Assembly (NCBI RefSeq): GCF_943193215.1
Contig: NZ_CALPDH010000013.1
Location: 62,001-126,000, forward strand
DNA: 64,000 nt
From: Acetatifactor aquisgranensis
Lineage (GTDB): Bacteria > Bacillota > Clostridia > Lachnospirales > Lachnospiraceae
Direction: 5' to 3'
The notes under the pieces are model-generated. The model saw only the letters and a program-made list of their open reading frames with translations, had not been told where the DNA came from and ran no database searches. Made by a program: the position numbers and the translations under genes. This document shows, in pieces, positions 36,014 to 46,200 of this stretch. Each line of letters opens with the position of its first letter. Within the stretch, counting starts at the first letter, position 1.

Positions 36014-37266
36014 TGAGGCCACCCTCCAATCATCGGATCTCCTATGCGGTACAAATCGCCAAGCGTCCATTCCCCTAGCTCTGGCCTCATTTCTTCTATA
36101 TCCAGCTTGCGCAGCGGAATTCTGCTAAGCGGGTCAAAGACAAATATCCCTACCTCGCCCAAAAGGAATCCATCTGTAAACTCATCCAAAAAATCTGGCG
36201 AATGCGTGCTGATAAAGCACTGTTTAAAGCTTTGGCAACGCAATATCTCCTTTGCCAGCAATTTCTGCCATGCCGGATGGAGATTCATTTCCGGTTCGTC
36301 TATGGCGAGCATCGAAATGCCATTATGCTCTGGAAGATTCAGCATCAGCAATAGCAGTAGCAGATGAATCGTACCATCGCTAAGCTCCGATAAAGGGAAA
36401 TAATATCCGTTCATTTTCAGTTCCATCCATATTTTCCCCCCGGCCTCGGGCACACGGATGTCTTCACAGGAATTTACAAGCTTTTTCAGCACAGATAAAT
36501 ACTTATCCCTGAATTCCGAATCCATATTCATCGTATTCAAAAAGACATTGACAAAGTTTGAGCCGTCCTTTTTCAGATAACTGCCGTCAGCCTGTTCATC
36601 CTGCATTTCACGGATGGCCGCAATATTAAATGCCGTGCAGGAATAGGAGAAAAAGCTGCGGAAGTATATGCGCATGGCTTCAAGCACATTGCGTATCTCA
36701 TCGCGCACAAACGGCGTACTGAACAACTCTTTCTTCTCAAAGAAAAGATTGTCCATCTGCAGCAGCACCGATTCATATTTATTGACATCTGTATACAGCC
36801 GTTTATTCTTTGCCCCTGTCATTCCTGCCGTTGAAAAGGCTCCGATTCCCGATTTAGGAGAATGGCACCGGAAAAAATTATATGGCACAAGAGCGCCTTC
36901 CCGCGCCTCAGAGCTGTCTAAGGATTCCTCCGCAATATAGTTTTCCTCTCTTTTTTTGCCAACATTCGCACAGAGCGTGTAAACAACCGAACGCCCTTTC
37001 AGCAGCTCAAGATTCCAGACAAATCGAAACGATGAGTCATGGGCATGCCTGTCTACAGCAGTATTCCATCCGTTTCGCTTCAATTCTGACAAAAATCCTG
37101 TTGTCTCCGCTTTCGGATTGCTCACCATATTAGCCGCAAAAGACAATGCCCTGATAAAATTGCTCTTTCCTGCATTGTTCGCACCAATCAGTATATTTAT
37201 CTTTGCAAATTCCAAATCTTCGCAAAAGACATTCCGAAAATTTTTACATGAAAAACTACGAATCAT
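36010..37266 (-). CDS. AAA15/AAA21-type ATPase (SMC/OLD-like)
   Basis: 418 aa. The N-terminus has the lone ABC-type ATPase P-loop GANNAGKSN, a signature-like region SELSDGTIHLLLLLLML, Walker B MLAIDEPEMNLHP and the H-loop STHSPDFLDEF. The middle is a long helical insertion. This is the OLD/RloA/AriA class that couples ATP-driven sensing to a nuclease or other effector. The effector gene is coupled directly behind it. A likely two-gene anti-phage module, not PARIS in the strict sense because the partner does not look like AriB (DUF4435). The 227 bases upstream hold no other gene. Confidence 0.85.
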   Translation of the reverse strand: MIRSFSCKNFRNVFCEDLEFAKINILIGANNAGKSNFIRALSFAANMVSNPKAETTGFLSELKRNGWNTAVDRHAHDSSFRFVWNLELLKGRSVVYTLCANVGKKREENYIAEESLDSSEAREGALVPYNFFRCHSPKSGIGAFSTAGMTGAKNKRLYTDVNKYESVLLQMDNLFFEKKELFSTPFVRDEIRNVLEAMRIYFRSFFSYSCTAFNIAAIREMQDEQADGSYLKKDGSNFVNVFLNTMNMDSEFRDKYLSVLKKLVNSCEDIRVPEAGGKIWMELKMNGYYFPLSELSDGTIHLLLLLLMLNLPEHNGISMLAIDEPEMNLHPAWQKLLAKEILRCQSFKQCFISTHSPDFLDEFTDGFLLGEVGIFVFDPLSRIPLRKLDIEEMRPELGEWTLGDLYRIGDPMIGGWPQ

Positions 37267-37493
37267 ATGATTTGCTCTCCATATTCTTTGACCAGTTTTT
37301 GGCTCTGCTTGTATAGTTTAACATAATTCTGTTCTGGTTAGCAACATTATTTTCGCAAGAATTTTCTTCGCTTCGTTGTTCGGGATTCAAGTCTCGCTGT
37401 ATAATTCAATAGATTCTGAAAAGTATATGTTTTTTATCATTCATTCTTTCGTAGCCTCCAACTGTAATTACCCATTTTTTAGTTTTTTGAATT

Positions 37494-38489
37494 TTAATTT
37501 TCCACTGCCCAATTAGCATCACACTGCTTACATAGCCTATATTTACCCAGATGATTGTCCAAGGATGCATATTCCCGAATATTGCCTAACTCGTTCTTAT
37601 TTTCAAAATCAAAGCAACACCCGACAATTGTTCCATCCCATCTTACATTTATCACATGCTGCTTGATGAAATAGCAATTCCTTTGATGGTTCAATGCATC
37701 GGCATCCTCCAAAGTTCTTTTTGTTCCCTCGACATTTCCTGCCCAGGTATGTACGGGAATCATTTGCAGTAAATGCCTAAATTCATCTGGGATATTATCT
37801 AAAGTATTTCTGACATATTTTCCCTGCTCTTCATCAGGCGGGAAATCAAGTACTTTTCCTTGAAAGAACATTATGTCTCCACTATTAATGTATTCTTTCA
37901 AGTGTCTTTTGGAGAAATTTATTGCTTCAATGCCATTTTCAGAAAACCAACTGCAACACATCAAAAAAGCCTCTAACGATTTCAAAGTATGAAGTGTAAT
38001 GACTAAATGCCTTAAACCCGCATGATAGAGTTTTATCAGCATTTCCTTTGTCAGTAATATACCATTTGTGCTGATTACAGGTTTGATACCTGCATCAACG
38101 CCCCACTGTATATAAGTGCACAATTTAGGATGCAGCAATGGCTCTCCTACCCTGTGATAATTTAATGTCTGCCCTTTTCTTGTCCAGGCTAAAGTCGCCA
38201 AAACAGTGCCATCATCAATGAACCCCTTTTTATAATGTGTGGTAGGTGTTCCACAATTATGACAATTAAGATTACAGCTATTTGTCATTTCCATTTCTTC
38301 GATTTTGAAAAAATTGCAGTACTTATTTTTCCCATAATAATAGACAGCTGGTGTTTTCTGAATGCTTGTCTCAGTTCCTTTTCTTTCAAACACTGTTACA
38401 TAATATTGTCCATATCCTTTCAATTCAAAATTGCATACTTTTGCTTTTGAGTACCATATCTTTTCTATCACAATTTCATCTTTCATCAA
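37494..38489 (-). CDS. Radical SAM/SPASM protein, N-terminus out of frame
   Basis: 331 aa as the open frame reads. A radical SAM core with CNLNCHNC (CxxxCxxC for the iron-sulphur cluster) is followed by a SPASM-like C-terminal part (CYFIKQHVINVRWDGTIVGCCFDF...CKQC). The true start is probably 38578, overlapping the upstream glycosyltransferase stop with GGAG before it, but a C7 tract at 38511 shifts the frame after about 20 codons; eight Cs would restore ITPPETQYAFYLMKDE. The restored N-terminus matches the beta-sandwich-like module of the DUF6270 protein. It is last in the operon. Substrate unknown; the setting suggests a glycan or peptide modification. Confidence 0.78.
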   Translation of the reverse strand: MMKDEIVIEKIWYSKAKVCNFELKGYGQYYVTVFERKGTETSIQKTPAVYYYGKNKYCNFFKIEEMEMTNSCNLNCHNCGTPTTHYKKGFIDDGTVLATLAWTRKGQTLNYHRVGEPLLHPKLCTYIQWGVDAGIKPVISTNGILLTKEMLIKLYHAGLRHLVITLHTLKSLEAFLMCCSWFSENGIEAINFSKRHLKEYINSGDIMFFQGKVLDFPPDEEQGKYVRNTLDNIPDEFRHLLQMIPVHTWAGNVEGTKRTLEDADALNHQRNCYFIKQHVINVRWDGTIVGCCFDFENKNELGNIREYASLDNHLGKYRLCKQCDANWAVEN

Positions 38490-38510
38490 ATAGAAAGCAT
38501 ACTGTGTTTC

Positions 38511-38517
38511 GGGGGGG
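38511..38517 (-). other. C7 tract, off-state for the radical SAM gene
   Basis: Seven Cs on the coding strand lie about 60 bases after the likely ATG at 38578. With seven the frame ends at 38486 after 30 codons; with eight (or five) it joins the radical SAM frame. This could be a phase-variable tract or an indel error. Confidence 0.6.
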
Positions 38518-38567
38518 TAATTTCGTCTTCAATCTGTACATACAGTACATCCTCTAGGATTTTGAAT

Positions 38568-39641
38568 TCAATTTTCATCCTTGATCAACTCCATTTCTTT
38601 TTTTAGTATTTCATACCTTTTCTCCCACGTATTTGTATTGAGAAAAGTCTGTTGCTGTTCTTTACTATATTTAGGTGGAAAATGTTTCTCTATAAGGCTT
38701 AATAGTAAATTTATGTACTCATCTCTATCATTATAAAAATATACAAAGTCATGCAAGCGCTCTATTTCCGGATAGTATACACTTATAATACATTTCCCAA
38801 AAGCGATATATTCATACAATTTTACGGGATCTACAGCTAACACTATGTCGTTTACGATAAAAGGCATAATAAGGCAATCGTATTCTTTGATTGCATCCCA
38901 TAATGTATCATGGGGAATTGAGCCATGATAAACGATTCCGGTAGTGTAAGGCTTTTTAATGACTACAGGGCCAACTAAATGATACTCAATATCAGGTATC
39001 ATTTCTAAACTGCTCTCAACCAGAGGGAAGTCGAACCAGCTCGATATTGTGCCAATATATCCCAATAAATATCTCGTTTTCGGTGCAGGCCGAGTTATAT
39101 GATGTATATCATGGGAGACAGTGCCATTCCTGATTAAAATACTTTTCGGATGACCTGCAATGAAATCCACTTTTTTTCGCAGCGATTCAGATGATGCTAT
39201 CAATAGCCTGCTCTTTTGAATTAGCTTGACTTCCTGGGTCAAAATATTGGCGACTCTTTTTGAATCAGGATATAAGAACTCATAATTATCCATACAATCA
39301 TAGATTATACTGCCCTTATAATCATCAGGAATATAACGGGCATATAAGGGATACCCAATAAAAACATATTGATAACGGTTTAGGTTTCTAAATAAGCCGG
39401 CATTTAGCAAGGCTGAAATCTTACCAATCAACCTGCTTTTTTCCTGATAAGGAATTGTCCACAGGATATGAAATTTGATTCCTGGCTTATTGGGAATTTT
39501 TTTCTTCTTTTTCAAAATACTTCTCGGAAATATGACTGTTAATCGATAATCTCGAGATAGTTTATCGGCAAATATATGCGGACGTTGGTATATCCAATCC
39601 CAATCAATTCCCATAATATATAGCATCTGAGTTTCTTTCAT
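38568..39641 (-). CDS. GT-B glycosyltransferase, TuaH-like
   Basis: 357 aa. The pattern GIDWDWIYQRPHIFADKLS near the start and a GT-B donor domain with SIPHDTLWDAIKEYDCLIMPF and PVKLYEYIAFGKCIISV are typical of TuaH-like and related surface-glycan transferases. No signal peptide. It starts 18 bases after the lyase frame and overlaps the radical SAM start by 11 bases, so it is coupled on both sides. Sugar unknown. Confidence 0.82.
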   Translation of the reverse strand: MKETQMLYIMGIDWDWIYQRPHIFADKLSRDYRLTVIFPRSILKKKKKIPNKPGIKFHILWTIPYQEKSRLIGKISALLNAGLFRNLNRYQYVFIGYPLYARYIPDDYKGSIIYDCMDNYEFLYPDSKRVANILTQEVKLIQKSRLLIASSESLRKKVDFIAGHPKSILIRNGTVSHDIHHITRPAPKTRYLLGYIGTISSWFDFPLVESSLEMIPDIEYHLVGPVVIKKPYTTGIVYHGSIPHDTLWDAIKEYDCLIMPFIVNDIVLAVDPVKLYEYIAFGKCIISVYYPEIERLHDFVYFYNDRDEYINLLLSLIEKHFPPKYSKEQQQTFLNTNTWEKRYEILKKEMELIKDEN

Positions 39642-39658
39642 AATATCACCATGACATA

Positions 39659-40519
39659 TTAATCCCCGGTATAATTGATTATAGGAAAATTCCAGAATTC
39701 ATTATCGCCATTTGGTGTAGTTAAATAATACATAACTGTGTAGTTGCCAGGTTCATCAAAAGAATAGGTCAAATCTCTTCCGGAAGAATTCATGGTAGTG
39801 TAATAGCCTCCATTTTTATAAATATACCATTTAATATTGAAGTTCCACGAATAATCAAAGTCTACAGAAAATTTATAGGTGGATTCATCAATCTGCTCCA
39901 ATGTCTGGCCTTTATAGTTCAGGTTATAAACAGAACCATCATTCACAACAGTGGCTTCGTCACCGGATACATTCGCGATTTCAGCAATAATCGCAGATTT
40001 ACGCTGCCCATTTTTTGACTTGACATAGGCCTTTAACAGATATTCGCCCTGTGGAACTGTGCAGGAGAAAACAGGGCTTTCTGCATAATCGGATTTTAGT
40101 ATTGTAGTAGCTGTCAGTTTGTCTATCAGATAATAAGCATAGGATAAATCTTCTCTGGCTGTAAGGTTATCGGCGGTTAAAATAGTTCCATTTGTTTGGA
40201 CTACTACATTCTGCAGGTCGAAATGCTCCCGAGGCTTTAGTGGTATGGAAATGGTATCCAATGATATGGTTTTACTGATGCTGTCATATATAATATCTGA
40301 CTCTTTAATTTTCATAGTTTCAGCCGCTTCTTTCTGCGTTAGTTCTATATATTCGTTTTCATCTTCTATAGTAATGACTGTTATATAAGAACCAGAGGAA
40401 CAATGCATATCAAATTTTAGAGTTGTTGTTGTATCTAAAAGCCCCATCGAACGGGATATATGTCCGTAATCTGTTTCATCAGTACCACTAATCAATTCTA
40501 AATAAGGGGGGGGTATCAC
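39659..40519 (-). CDS. C-terminal part of the heparinase-like lipoprotein, displaced frame
   Basis: 286 aa as the open frame reads, beginning inside a C8 tract. The natural reading is a continuation of the upstream lyase: TPP then YLELISGTDETDYGHISRS. After the start, a completing beta-sheet domain (GHISRSMGLLDTT) is followed by two modules of about 85 residues with tyrosine-rich strands (LSYAYYLIDK, FNIKWYIYKNGGYY and EPGNYTVMYYLTTPNG). With seven Cs in the tract the two frames would fuse to one protein of about 830 residues. Alone it has no signal or ribosome site, so it would not be made as a separate protein. Confidence 0.65.
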   Translation of the reverse strand: MIPPPYLELISGTDETDYGHISRSMGLLDTTTTLKFDMHCSSGSYITVITIEDENEYIELTQKEAAETMKIKESDIIYDSISKTISLDTISIPLKPREHFDLQNVVVQTNGTILTADNLTAREDLSYAYYLIDKLTATTILKSDYAESPVFSCTVPQGEYLLKAYVKSKNGQRKSAIIAEIANVSGDEATVVNDGSVYNLNYKGQTLEQIDESTYKFSVDFDYSWNFNIKWYIYKNGGYYTTMNSSGRDLTYSFDEPGNYTVMYYLTTPNGDNEFWNFPIINYTGD

Positions 40520-42146
40520 TTATTTGTCTGATGCGTACAACATAATTTGTATCAGCTAAAGCCATTATTACTTCTGTATCGCTATGGCTGAGTATTTTCA
40601 TGGATTCAGATAATTGGAACAATTGGGAATAATCATGTTCTTCTTCGGATTCAATATTGTCAAACAGAATAACTGCATCTCCAAGATAATAGAAATGCCG
40701 ATCGATTTCGACGCCATGATACATCGAGTTGAAGCCGAGAACATAGTCATATTCATTTGTAAGAGAATAATCTATTATGCCGGTTTTTGAACTATTTTCA
40801 GCTGTAGGAGAGTAAGTTTTGCCATCAACGAGAATTGTATTGTGTGCCTTGGATGAAATAAAATAATCCCTATATTTATCTCCGCTTATATAATTATACC
40901 AACCAGGATCCACGAAAATATCATGGCCCTTGGAATAAAGCATAAAAGAACAATCATCAGCATGTTTATGTGTTTTGCTGCTATATCCTGCTTTGAACAT
41001 ACACCATGTTGAATCAGGGAAATTTTCCGCAAGCCAGGCCGATTTGCCGAAATAATAGCCGGAAACTGGATATATACAGGAACACGAATCAGGCTGTGTC
41101 CCTGATTCCCCTAAAGTAGAGGAGTAGATTAAGTGCTCATTTCCGTATTGAGACAAATCTTTGTAATGTGTCGATTCATAATCGGGTATAGAGTTTGTAT
41201 CCCCAATTTCTGCAATAGTGCCGTTAGGTTTTATCATCCAGGACATAAACTCAGCTGAACCATAAATATCGGCATAAAGCTCTTCTCCATAGGAATCTCC
41301 AAATTGAGAAAGAAAATTGCTGATATCCAGAAATAACTCCATAACTCCGAAAGCGTATCCAGGTGAGTTTTCCACATGTACATTTTCAGCGTTAAATGCA
41401 TAATCATGTTGTGCCTGTAGACGTTCTTTTGCCAGCGCCACCCATTCGTCAGACCGTTCATTATTTAATAAATAGGCAATATAAATCAGGGCTCTGTCCT
41501 GAAAGATTCCATGATTGTGATTTGAAGTATATTTTTGCGGATTTGCGAGAAATTCCGCATGCTCGATTAAAAGATTGTCTATTGTCTGGATGAAAGCATC
41601 ATCCGCTTTCCCGGCTTTTTGCATTATAAGGGCATAATAGATAATGGTTTCTGAACGGAGAGCTGTGCCATGATCGTACCAGAGGAAAGGATTTCCCCCG
41701 GAAGAACAATCCGTATAAGAAATCCAGCTGTCCAATATTGCCTGTGCCTGTACAAGATATCTTTCGTTACCCGATAATTCATATCCTCTTGTCAGATAAG
41801 CGACAGGATTTAAGCATTGCAGGTACAACTGGAAAGTATTTGGCGAATTGGAATATTGTACATTCCAGTCAAATTGGCTCATATCATCCGGATTGTATGC
41901 AAGCATATCTTCCGATGAATACAATACAATCATTTTGCCTTCCATTATCAAATCCGCAATTTCTATCACATCGGAATCCGCAGGAAAATCAATGGGACAG
42001 TTAAACTGTTCCAGCGTAATGCCCCAGGAAAAAGCAGTTTGCTCAATCTGTGACTCATGGATATCTTCGCCTTTTGCGCAGCCTATAAGTAATAGGAACA
42101 ATATCAAAATACAAAATAGAATTTTTTTTCGGCATAGCAAAATCAT
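40488..42146 (-). CDS. Heparinase II/III-like polysaccharide lyase lipoprotein, interrupted
   Basis: 552 aa to the shifted stop. Lipoprotein signal with lipobox LIGC at residues 20-23, so it would be exported and lipid-anchored. An alpha-helical toroid (NHNHGIFQDRALI near residue 205) and a beta-sheet domain with TWCMFKAGY, KHADDCSFMLYSKGHDIFVDPGWYNY and AHNTILVDG match heparinase II/III and alginate-lyase-type enzymes, which cleave uronic acid-containing glycans by elimination. It would act on the uronic acid (ManNAcA) glycan made by the operon. The stop results from a C8 tract, so the C-terminal half is lost in this state. It overlaps the DUF6270 gene by ATGA. Confidence 0.82.
   Translation of the reverse strand: MILLCRKKILFCILILFLLLIGCAKGEDIHESQIEQTAFSWGITLEQFNCPIDFPADSDVIEIADLIMEGKMIVLYSSEDMLAYNPDDMSQFDWNVQYSNSPNTFQLYLQCLNPVAYLTRGYELSGNERYLVQAQAILDSWISYTDCSSGGNPFLWYDHGTALRSETIIYYALIMQKAGKADDAFIQTIDNLLIEHAEFLANPQKYTSNHNHGIFQDRALIYIAYLLNNERSDEWVALAKERLQAQHDYAFNAENVHVENSPGYAFGVMELFLDISNFLSQFGDSYGEELYADIYGSAEFMSWMIKPNGTIAEIGDTNSIPDYESTHYKDLSQYGNEHLIYSSTLGESGTQPDSCSCIYPVSGYYFGKSAWLAENFPDSTWCMFKAGYSSKTHKHADDCSFMLYSKGHDIFVDPGWYNYISGDKYRDYFISSKAHNTILVDGKTYSPTAENSSKTGIIDYSLTNEYDYVLGFNSMYHGVEIDRHFYYLGDAVILFDNIESEEEHDYSQLFQLSESMKILSHSDTEVIMALADTNYVVRIRQISDTPPLFRID
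40506..40513 (-). other. C8 tract splitting the heparinase-like gene
   Basis: Eight Cs on the coding strand. Reading on in the lyase frame gives a stop about five codons later; seven (or ten) Cs would restore the full reading. The same kind of tract splits the radical SAM gene two genes downstream. Confidence 0.65.
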
Positions 42147-43222
42147 AGGTTTGAATCCTCCAATTGAAGCCCAATATAGGAATTTATTTCACTCAGTACT
42201 TTCTGATAATATTCTTTTTGGAAATGTATCGGGGATAAGCCCCATTTGTGCTTTTGGTAAGCGTAATATCCTCTGGATATATCAATGTTGCATGTTTTTC
42301 TTTGGAATTTATTATGGATATATTCATACATATATTCATATAAATAATTGTCATGTTTCACCCGCCCTACAGTATTTTGGTCAAATGGATGTACCTCTCC
42401 CGAATCGTCTATATAACATTCGGCACCATATACTCTATGCAGAATAATTTGCTTTGCAGAGTAAAGTGTCATGAGTTTATCGCAAAACTTATCCAGAAAT
42501 TCATCTAAGTTTTTTCCATCTATCTTATAAGATATTTCACCACTATTCAGGCACACACTCTCTTTACGAGCAAAGGAAACATGTTCAGGCAATAGGCCGC
42601 TCTTTTGGCATTCCAGACTGTAAGTCACATAACTGCCCTTATATTTTGCCAATTGGAAACGCTCATCTACCAAATCAATTAACATGTATTGCGACTTTTT
42701 GTGACGAAGCAAAGTGAAAGTCAATTTATTAAAGTCATTAAAAACCTGTTCTTTCTGAAATGCAGAGTCAAGTCGAATTTCGCTCTCACATACAGGAATA
42801 GACGCACTCACCGCTGAAACGACCGACTGGCGGGCTATATAATATATCAGCTCTATATTCTTAGAGTATTCTAAAAGATCACGGGACACACAGCTTCCAA
42901 AGATACTTATTGTACTTGACGGATAAGCCTTTGCCTCTTCCAGGGGGGGTAGAACCTGAATAGGATAGCTTGTATAAATCAAAGGGGAATCTTCTGCCTC
43001 CTTAATAAAAACGGCAGCATAATAAATGCCATCCTTATTGATGCCGAAATCACAATTTGGTATGTTGCTATACCATTTCGTTTCTACTTTGACTCCGTTA
43101 CGGAATAAATAGAATGCATACTCAGCGTTGCCGTATCTTTTGGAAATCGCCGTTTCAACATGAATATAATTATTTCCTTCTTTCTGGCTATGCTGAATTG
43201 TGATAGCATTCTGGCTGTCCAT
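42143..43222 (-). CDS. DUF6270 protein with N-terminal beta-sandwich-like module
   Basis: 359 aa. The first 90 residues form a compact module (AEYAFYLFRNGVKVETKWYS...YYAAVF), like the one at the start of the restored radical SAM protein and in the tail of the lyase. A DUF6270 region with SGNH-hydrolase-like start (STISIFGSCVSRDLLEY, YIARQSVVSA) follows. A C7 tract at 42943 separates the two and is in frame, so this gene is on. AAGGAGGG precedes the ATG. Cytoplasmic as predicted, no signal. Family members are often seen in capsule and teichoic acid loci, but no reaction is established. Confidence 0.78.
   Translation of the reverse strand: MDSQNAITIQHSQKEGNNYIHVETAISKRYGNAEYAFYLFRNGVKVETKWYSNIPNCDFGINKDGIYYAAVFIKEAEDSPLIYTSYPIQVLPPLEEAKAYPSSTISIFGSCVSRDLLEYSKNIELIYYIARQSVVSAVSASIPVCESEIRLDSAFQKEQVFNDFNKLTFTLLRHKKSQYMLIDLVDERFQLAKYKGSYVTYSLECQKSGLLPEHVSFARKESVCLNSGEISYKIDGKNLDEFLDKFCDKLMTLYSAKQIILHRVYGAECYIDDSGEVHPFDQNTVGRVKHDNYLYEYMYEYIHNKFQRKTCNIDISRGYYAYQKHKWGLSPIHFQKEYYQKVLSEINSYIGLQLEDSNL
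42943..42949 (-). other. C7 tract, in-frame, in the DUF6270 gene
   Basis: Seven Cs on the coding strand, read as VLPPLEE right after the N-terminal module. It is the third of the set of tracts and the only one that leaves its gene open. Confidence 0.55.
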
Positions 43223-43258
43223 AGTAATCGGTCCCTCCTTGAGAAATATGTTTCTATA

Positions 43259-46200
43259 TCATTTATGTGGGTCAATTAGCATAAGTTCCCTGTCTATGGT
43301 ATGTTCTTTTGACGTTTGGCTTCGGATTCGCGCCGCGGCATTGGCCGACATTTGCAAAAACAATTCGGGCTTATGGTATAGTTCATCTATTCCATCAGCC
43401 ATTGCCATATAATCTTCCCCAGATGTCAAAATTCCACAAGTTTCGTCCACAAATTCAGGAATTGCCGCTATTGCATTTGTAATAGGAACCAATCCGCTTG
43501 ACATAGCTTCATCACGTGATACACCTTGGCTGTCCCAACGAGTTGGTACAAGAAATAATCCATATTCTTTGTGTAACTCGGCTATTTCATTTTGATGCAA
43601 AAAACGTCTTTCACATAGTACATTTTTATATTTTCTTAAGGATTTAATTACTTTATCAAATAAAATACCATCTCCAAGTATTCTAATGTTTAACTGATTA
43701 AAATAATCCTTTTTTGCTAATTCGTGTATACATTTTACAGTTAAGTCATTGGCATATTGATTGCTTGCAAAAGGGCGGATAGATAGAATTTTAGTTCTCT
43801 GTTCAGCTTGTTTTGGCACATAGTTAAACAGCGCTGTATCAATACAATTATGTATAATTGAATAGCTTCCTTGAGGAAGATGAAGATTGTAATCTTCAAA
43901 TATTTCCGTTGCAAAAGTTTTCGATACAAAAACAAAATGTATGTTAGGATATTCTTCTATATGCTCAAAAATATCGTTCCACATGCTTTCTTTTTTTTCT
44001 GACGCAAGTTTGGCTTGTGTTTCTTCTTCGGAATTCTTGTAATTGTATTTTCTGCGCCACCATGGATGTATATCAGAACCATGGCACCAAATCAAGATTT
44101 TAAGCTGTTTGGTATAATGCCTAAGCACATCCCACATCATGGCATCCAAAAAGTGAACACATATAATACCTATTTCGCCACTGTCTAATATTGATGTCAA
44201 CATAGTTTGGCCACCATCAACTACATTAATTCCATCAAATTCTCGATAAGAATCTTGGATTTGCGGATTTATTCTCATAACATCAAAAGTGTATCCTTTT
44301 TCCTTATAGCAAAGTATTCTTTTATGGACAAACATGTTGCGATACAATGCTTCATGTGTAGGATATTGATTGCTAATCACCAATACATTAGATCTGCACA
44401 AAAAACATGCCGCTTCATCTACAGATCCAATGCCACTACCTAATATAATTTTATGGACAATAAAAGAACCAGTTCCCTTTGGACGAAAACCTAGTTTTAT
44501 GCTCTTAGAGCCAGCTGGTACAGTTAAATCTGTTGTTATTTTTGCTTTGGGATATTGTGGTTCAATTTTTTTCCCTTCCGAATCATAAAAAACACAGACA
44601 CAAATGCAATCTAAATCACCTTCTGCATCAAACTTTACTTTCAATACGTTTTCTTGTACTAAATTTTCCAGGAAGTAGTTTTGGTTAGTGAAGATATATT
44701 CATGAACCCCCTCCTGTAAATGTGAAGTAATTTTGAAGCTATTTCCAGCTGTTTCGCATACAATTCTTTTAGAAGCTTTCATTTGTTGTGCCAAGGTATT
44801 GCCTATGATAATTTCTACAGGGGTGCCGGACAAGTCCTGGGAAGAAATTTTTTCGGCATTGTTTTCAATCTTTTTTAGCGGAATTCCTTTGTCGCAGATA
44901 ACCAAATCATCTACAAAGGCACATGAATCTTTTGAATAATTGGCACAATAATTAAATACATCAATCGTAAAGAGGTTTTCGTTATTCCATGTATTATCTT
45001 TTTCTCCTACCTGCCATAAAGAAAAGCCGGATGTCAATTCCGTGCCGATAATAGAACGCCGCGATTGAAGAGTTGGAACCATGCAATATGTTTTTTGAGA
45101 TGCCTGTAAGGTATACTGACCATGGTCGAAATCATAATACATTGCCTTACCGATGCCGGAATATGCCCCATAACGGCAGGTCAGTGCCAAGTCAGTTAAA
45201 TAGTTGGGGCCATAATAGTCATCGCCGCATAAGCAGGCATAAAAATCAATCTCCTCCAAAGAAGCGGAAATATCCTCTGCCTCTTTCTGTGTGAGATTTA
45301 TAATATCAGCTGTATCATTTACGGTCTGCTGACCTAAAATATATAATTTTTTATGCGGATAGCTTTGGCGCTGGTAGCTCTTGAGTGCATGCGCAACCTG
45401 AGATTCATTATCGCAGCGTGCAACCATGGCAATCATCGGCAATTGGGGTTTCAGGTTTACTCCAAATACTTTTTCTACAATGTAATTCAGACGGTCTTCG
45501 TATAAATGTTCGGACAGAACTGCCCTTAATCCGGCCAGGCGATACTTTCTGGCAGTATGGGAGTCAGAACAATATTCCTGCAGACAATGTTCCATAGTGC
45601 GGTCGTCATCTGTACATATTGTTAAATCACCAAAATAATTTTTCAACCCTCTGGAATAATTTCCAATCGTAATAGTATTGGAAGCCATCATTTCAAATAC
45701 TCTTCTGGCAAACATGGTCTGTGACTGTTGTACAGAATTCATATTAATGCCATACATATAACCTTTATAGGCAATGTCTATTTGACTGGATGGAAGACTG
45801 CCTAAAATGTAGGGATTATAACTTTCGGGAAAAGCATGTTCCGGTCGTGCGTTTTGATAATTTCTATCATAAATGTCCAATCCTTTTGTACGGATAAATA
45901 TCTTTGCAAATTTGTCAAATATTTCCGCCCGATGCTTATATTTGTGATAATAAGCTCCAGCAAAGCAAAATTTGTCCTTTCTCTCATATTTCTCAATTGG
46001 GTTATGGAGCAAAGGCTGAGCTGCAAAATGGAGATGATACACTCGGTCATGTTCGAGTTCGGTTTTATACCTTTGTACACAATCGATGTCAGTAGTGAAT
46101 ACGATATCGGCCATAGAGGCAGTGGTCATAAATTGCGCTGTATAAACTGGATCTTCCTTATTCCAGAAAACGACAGGAATATTCTGATGATGGCAATAGG

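Noticed and set aside
35198..37266. A true PARIS system
   Set aside because: The partner lacks visible similarity to AriB (DUF4435); only the general ATPase plus effector layout fits.
39659..40519. A separate protein starting at 40519
   Set aside because: No ribosome site, and the frame begins inside the C8 tract of the lyase gene, so it is the displaced C-terminus.
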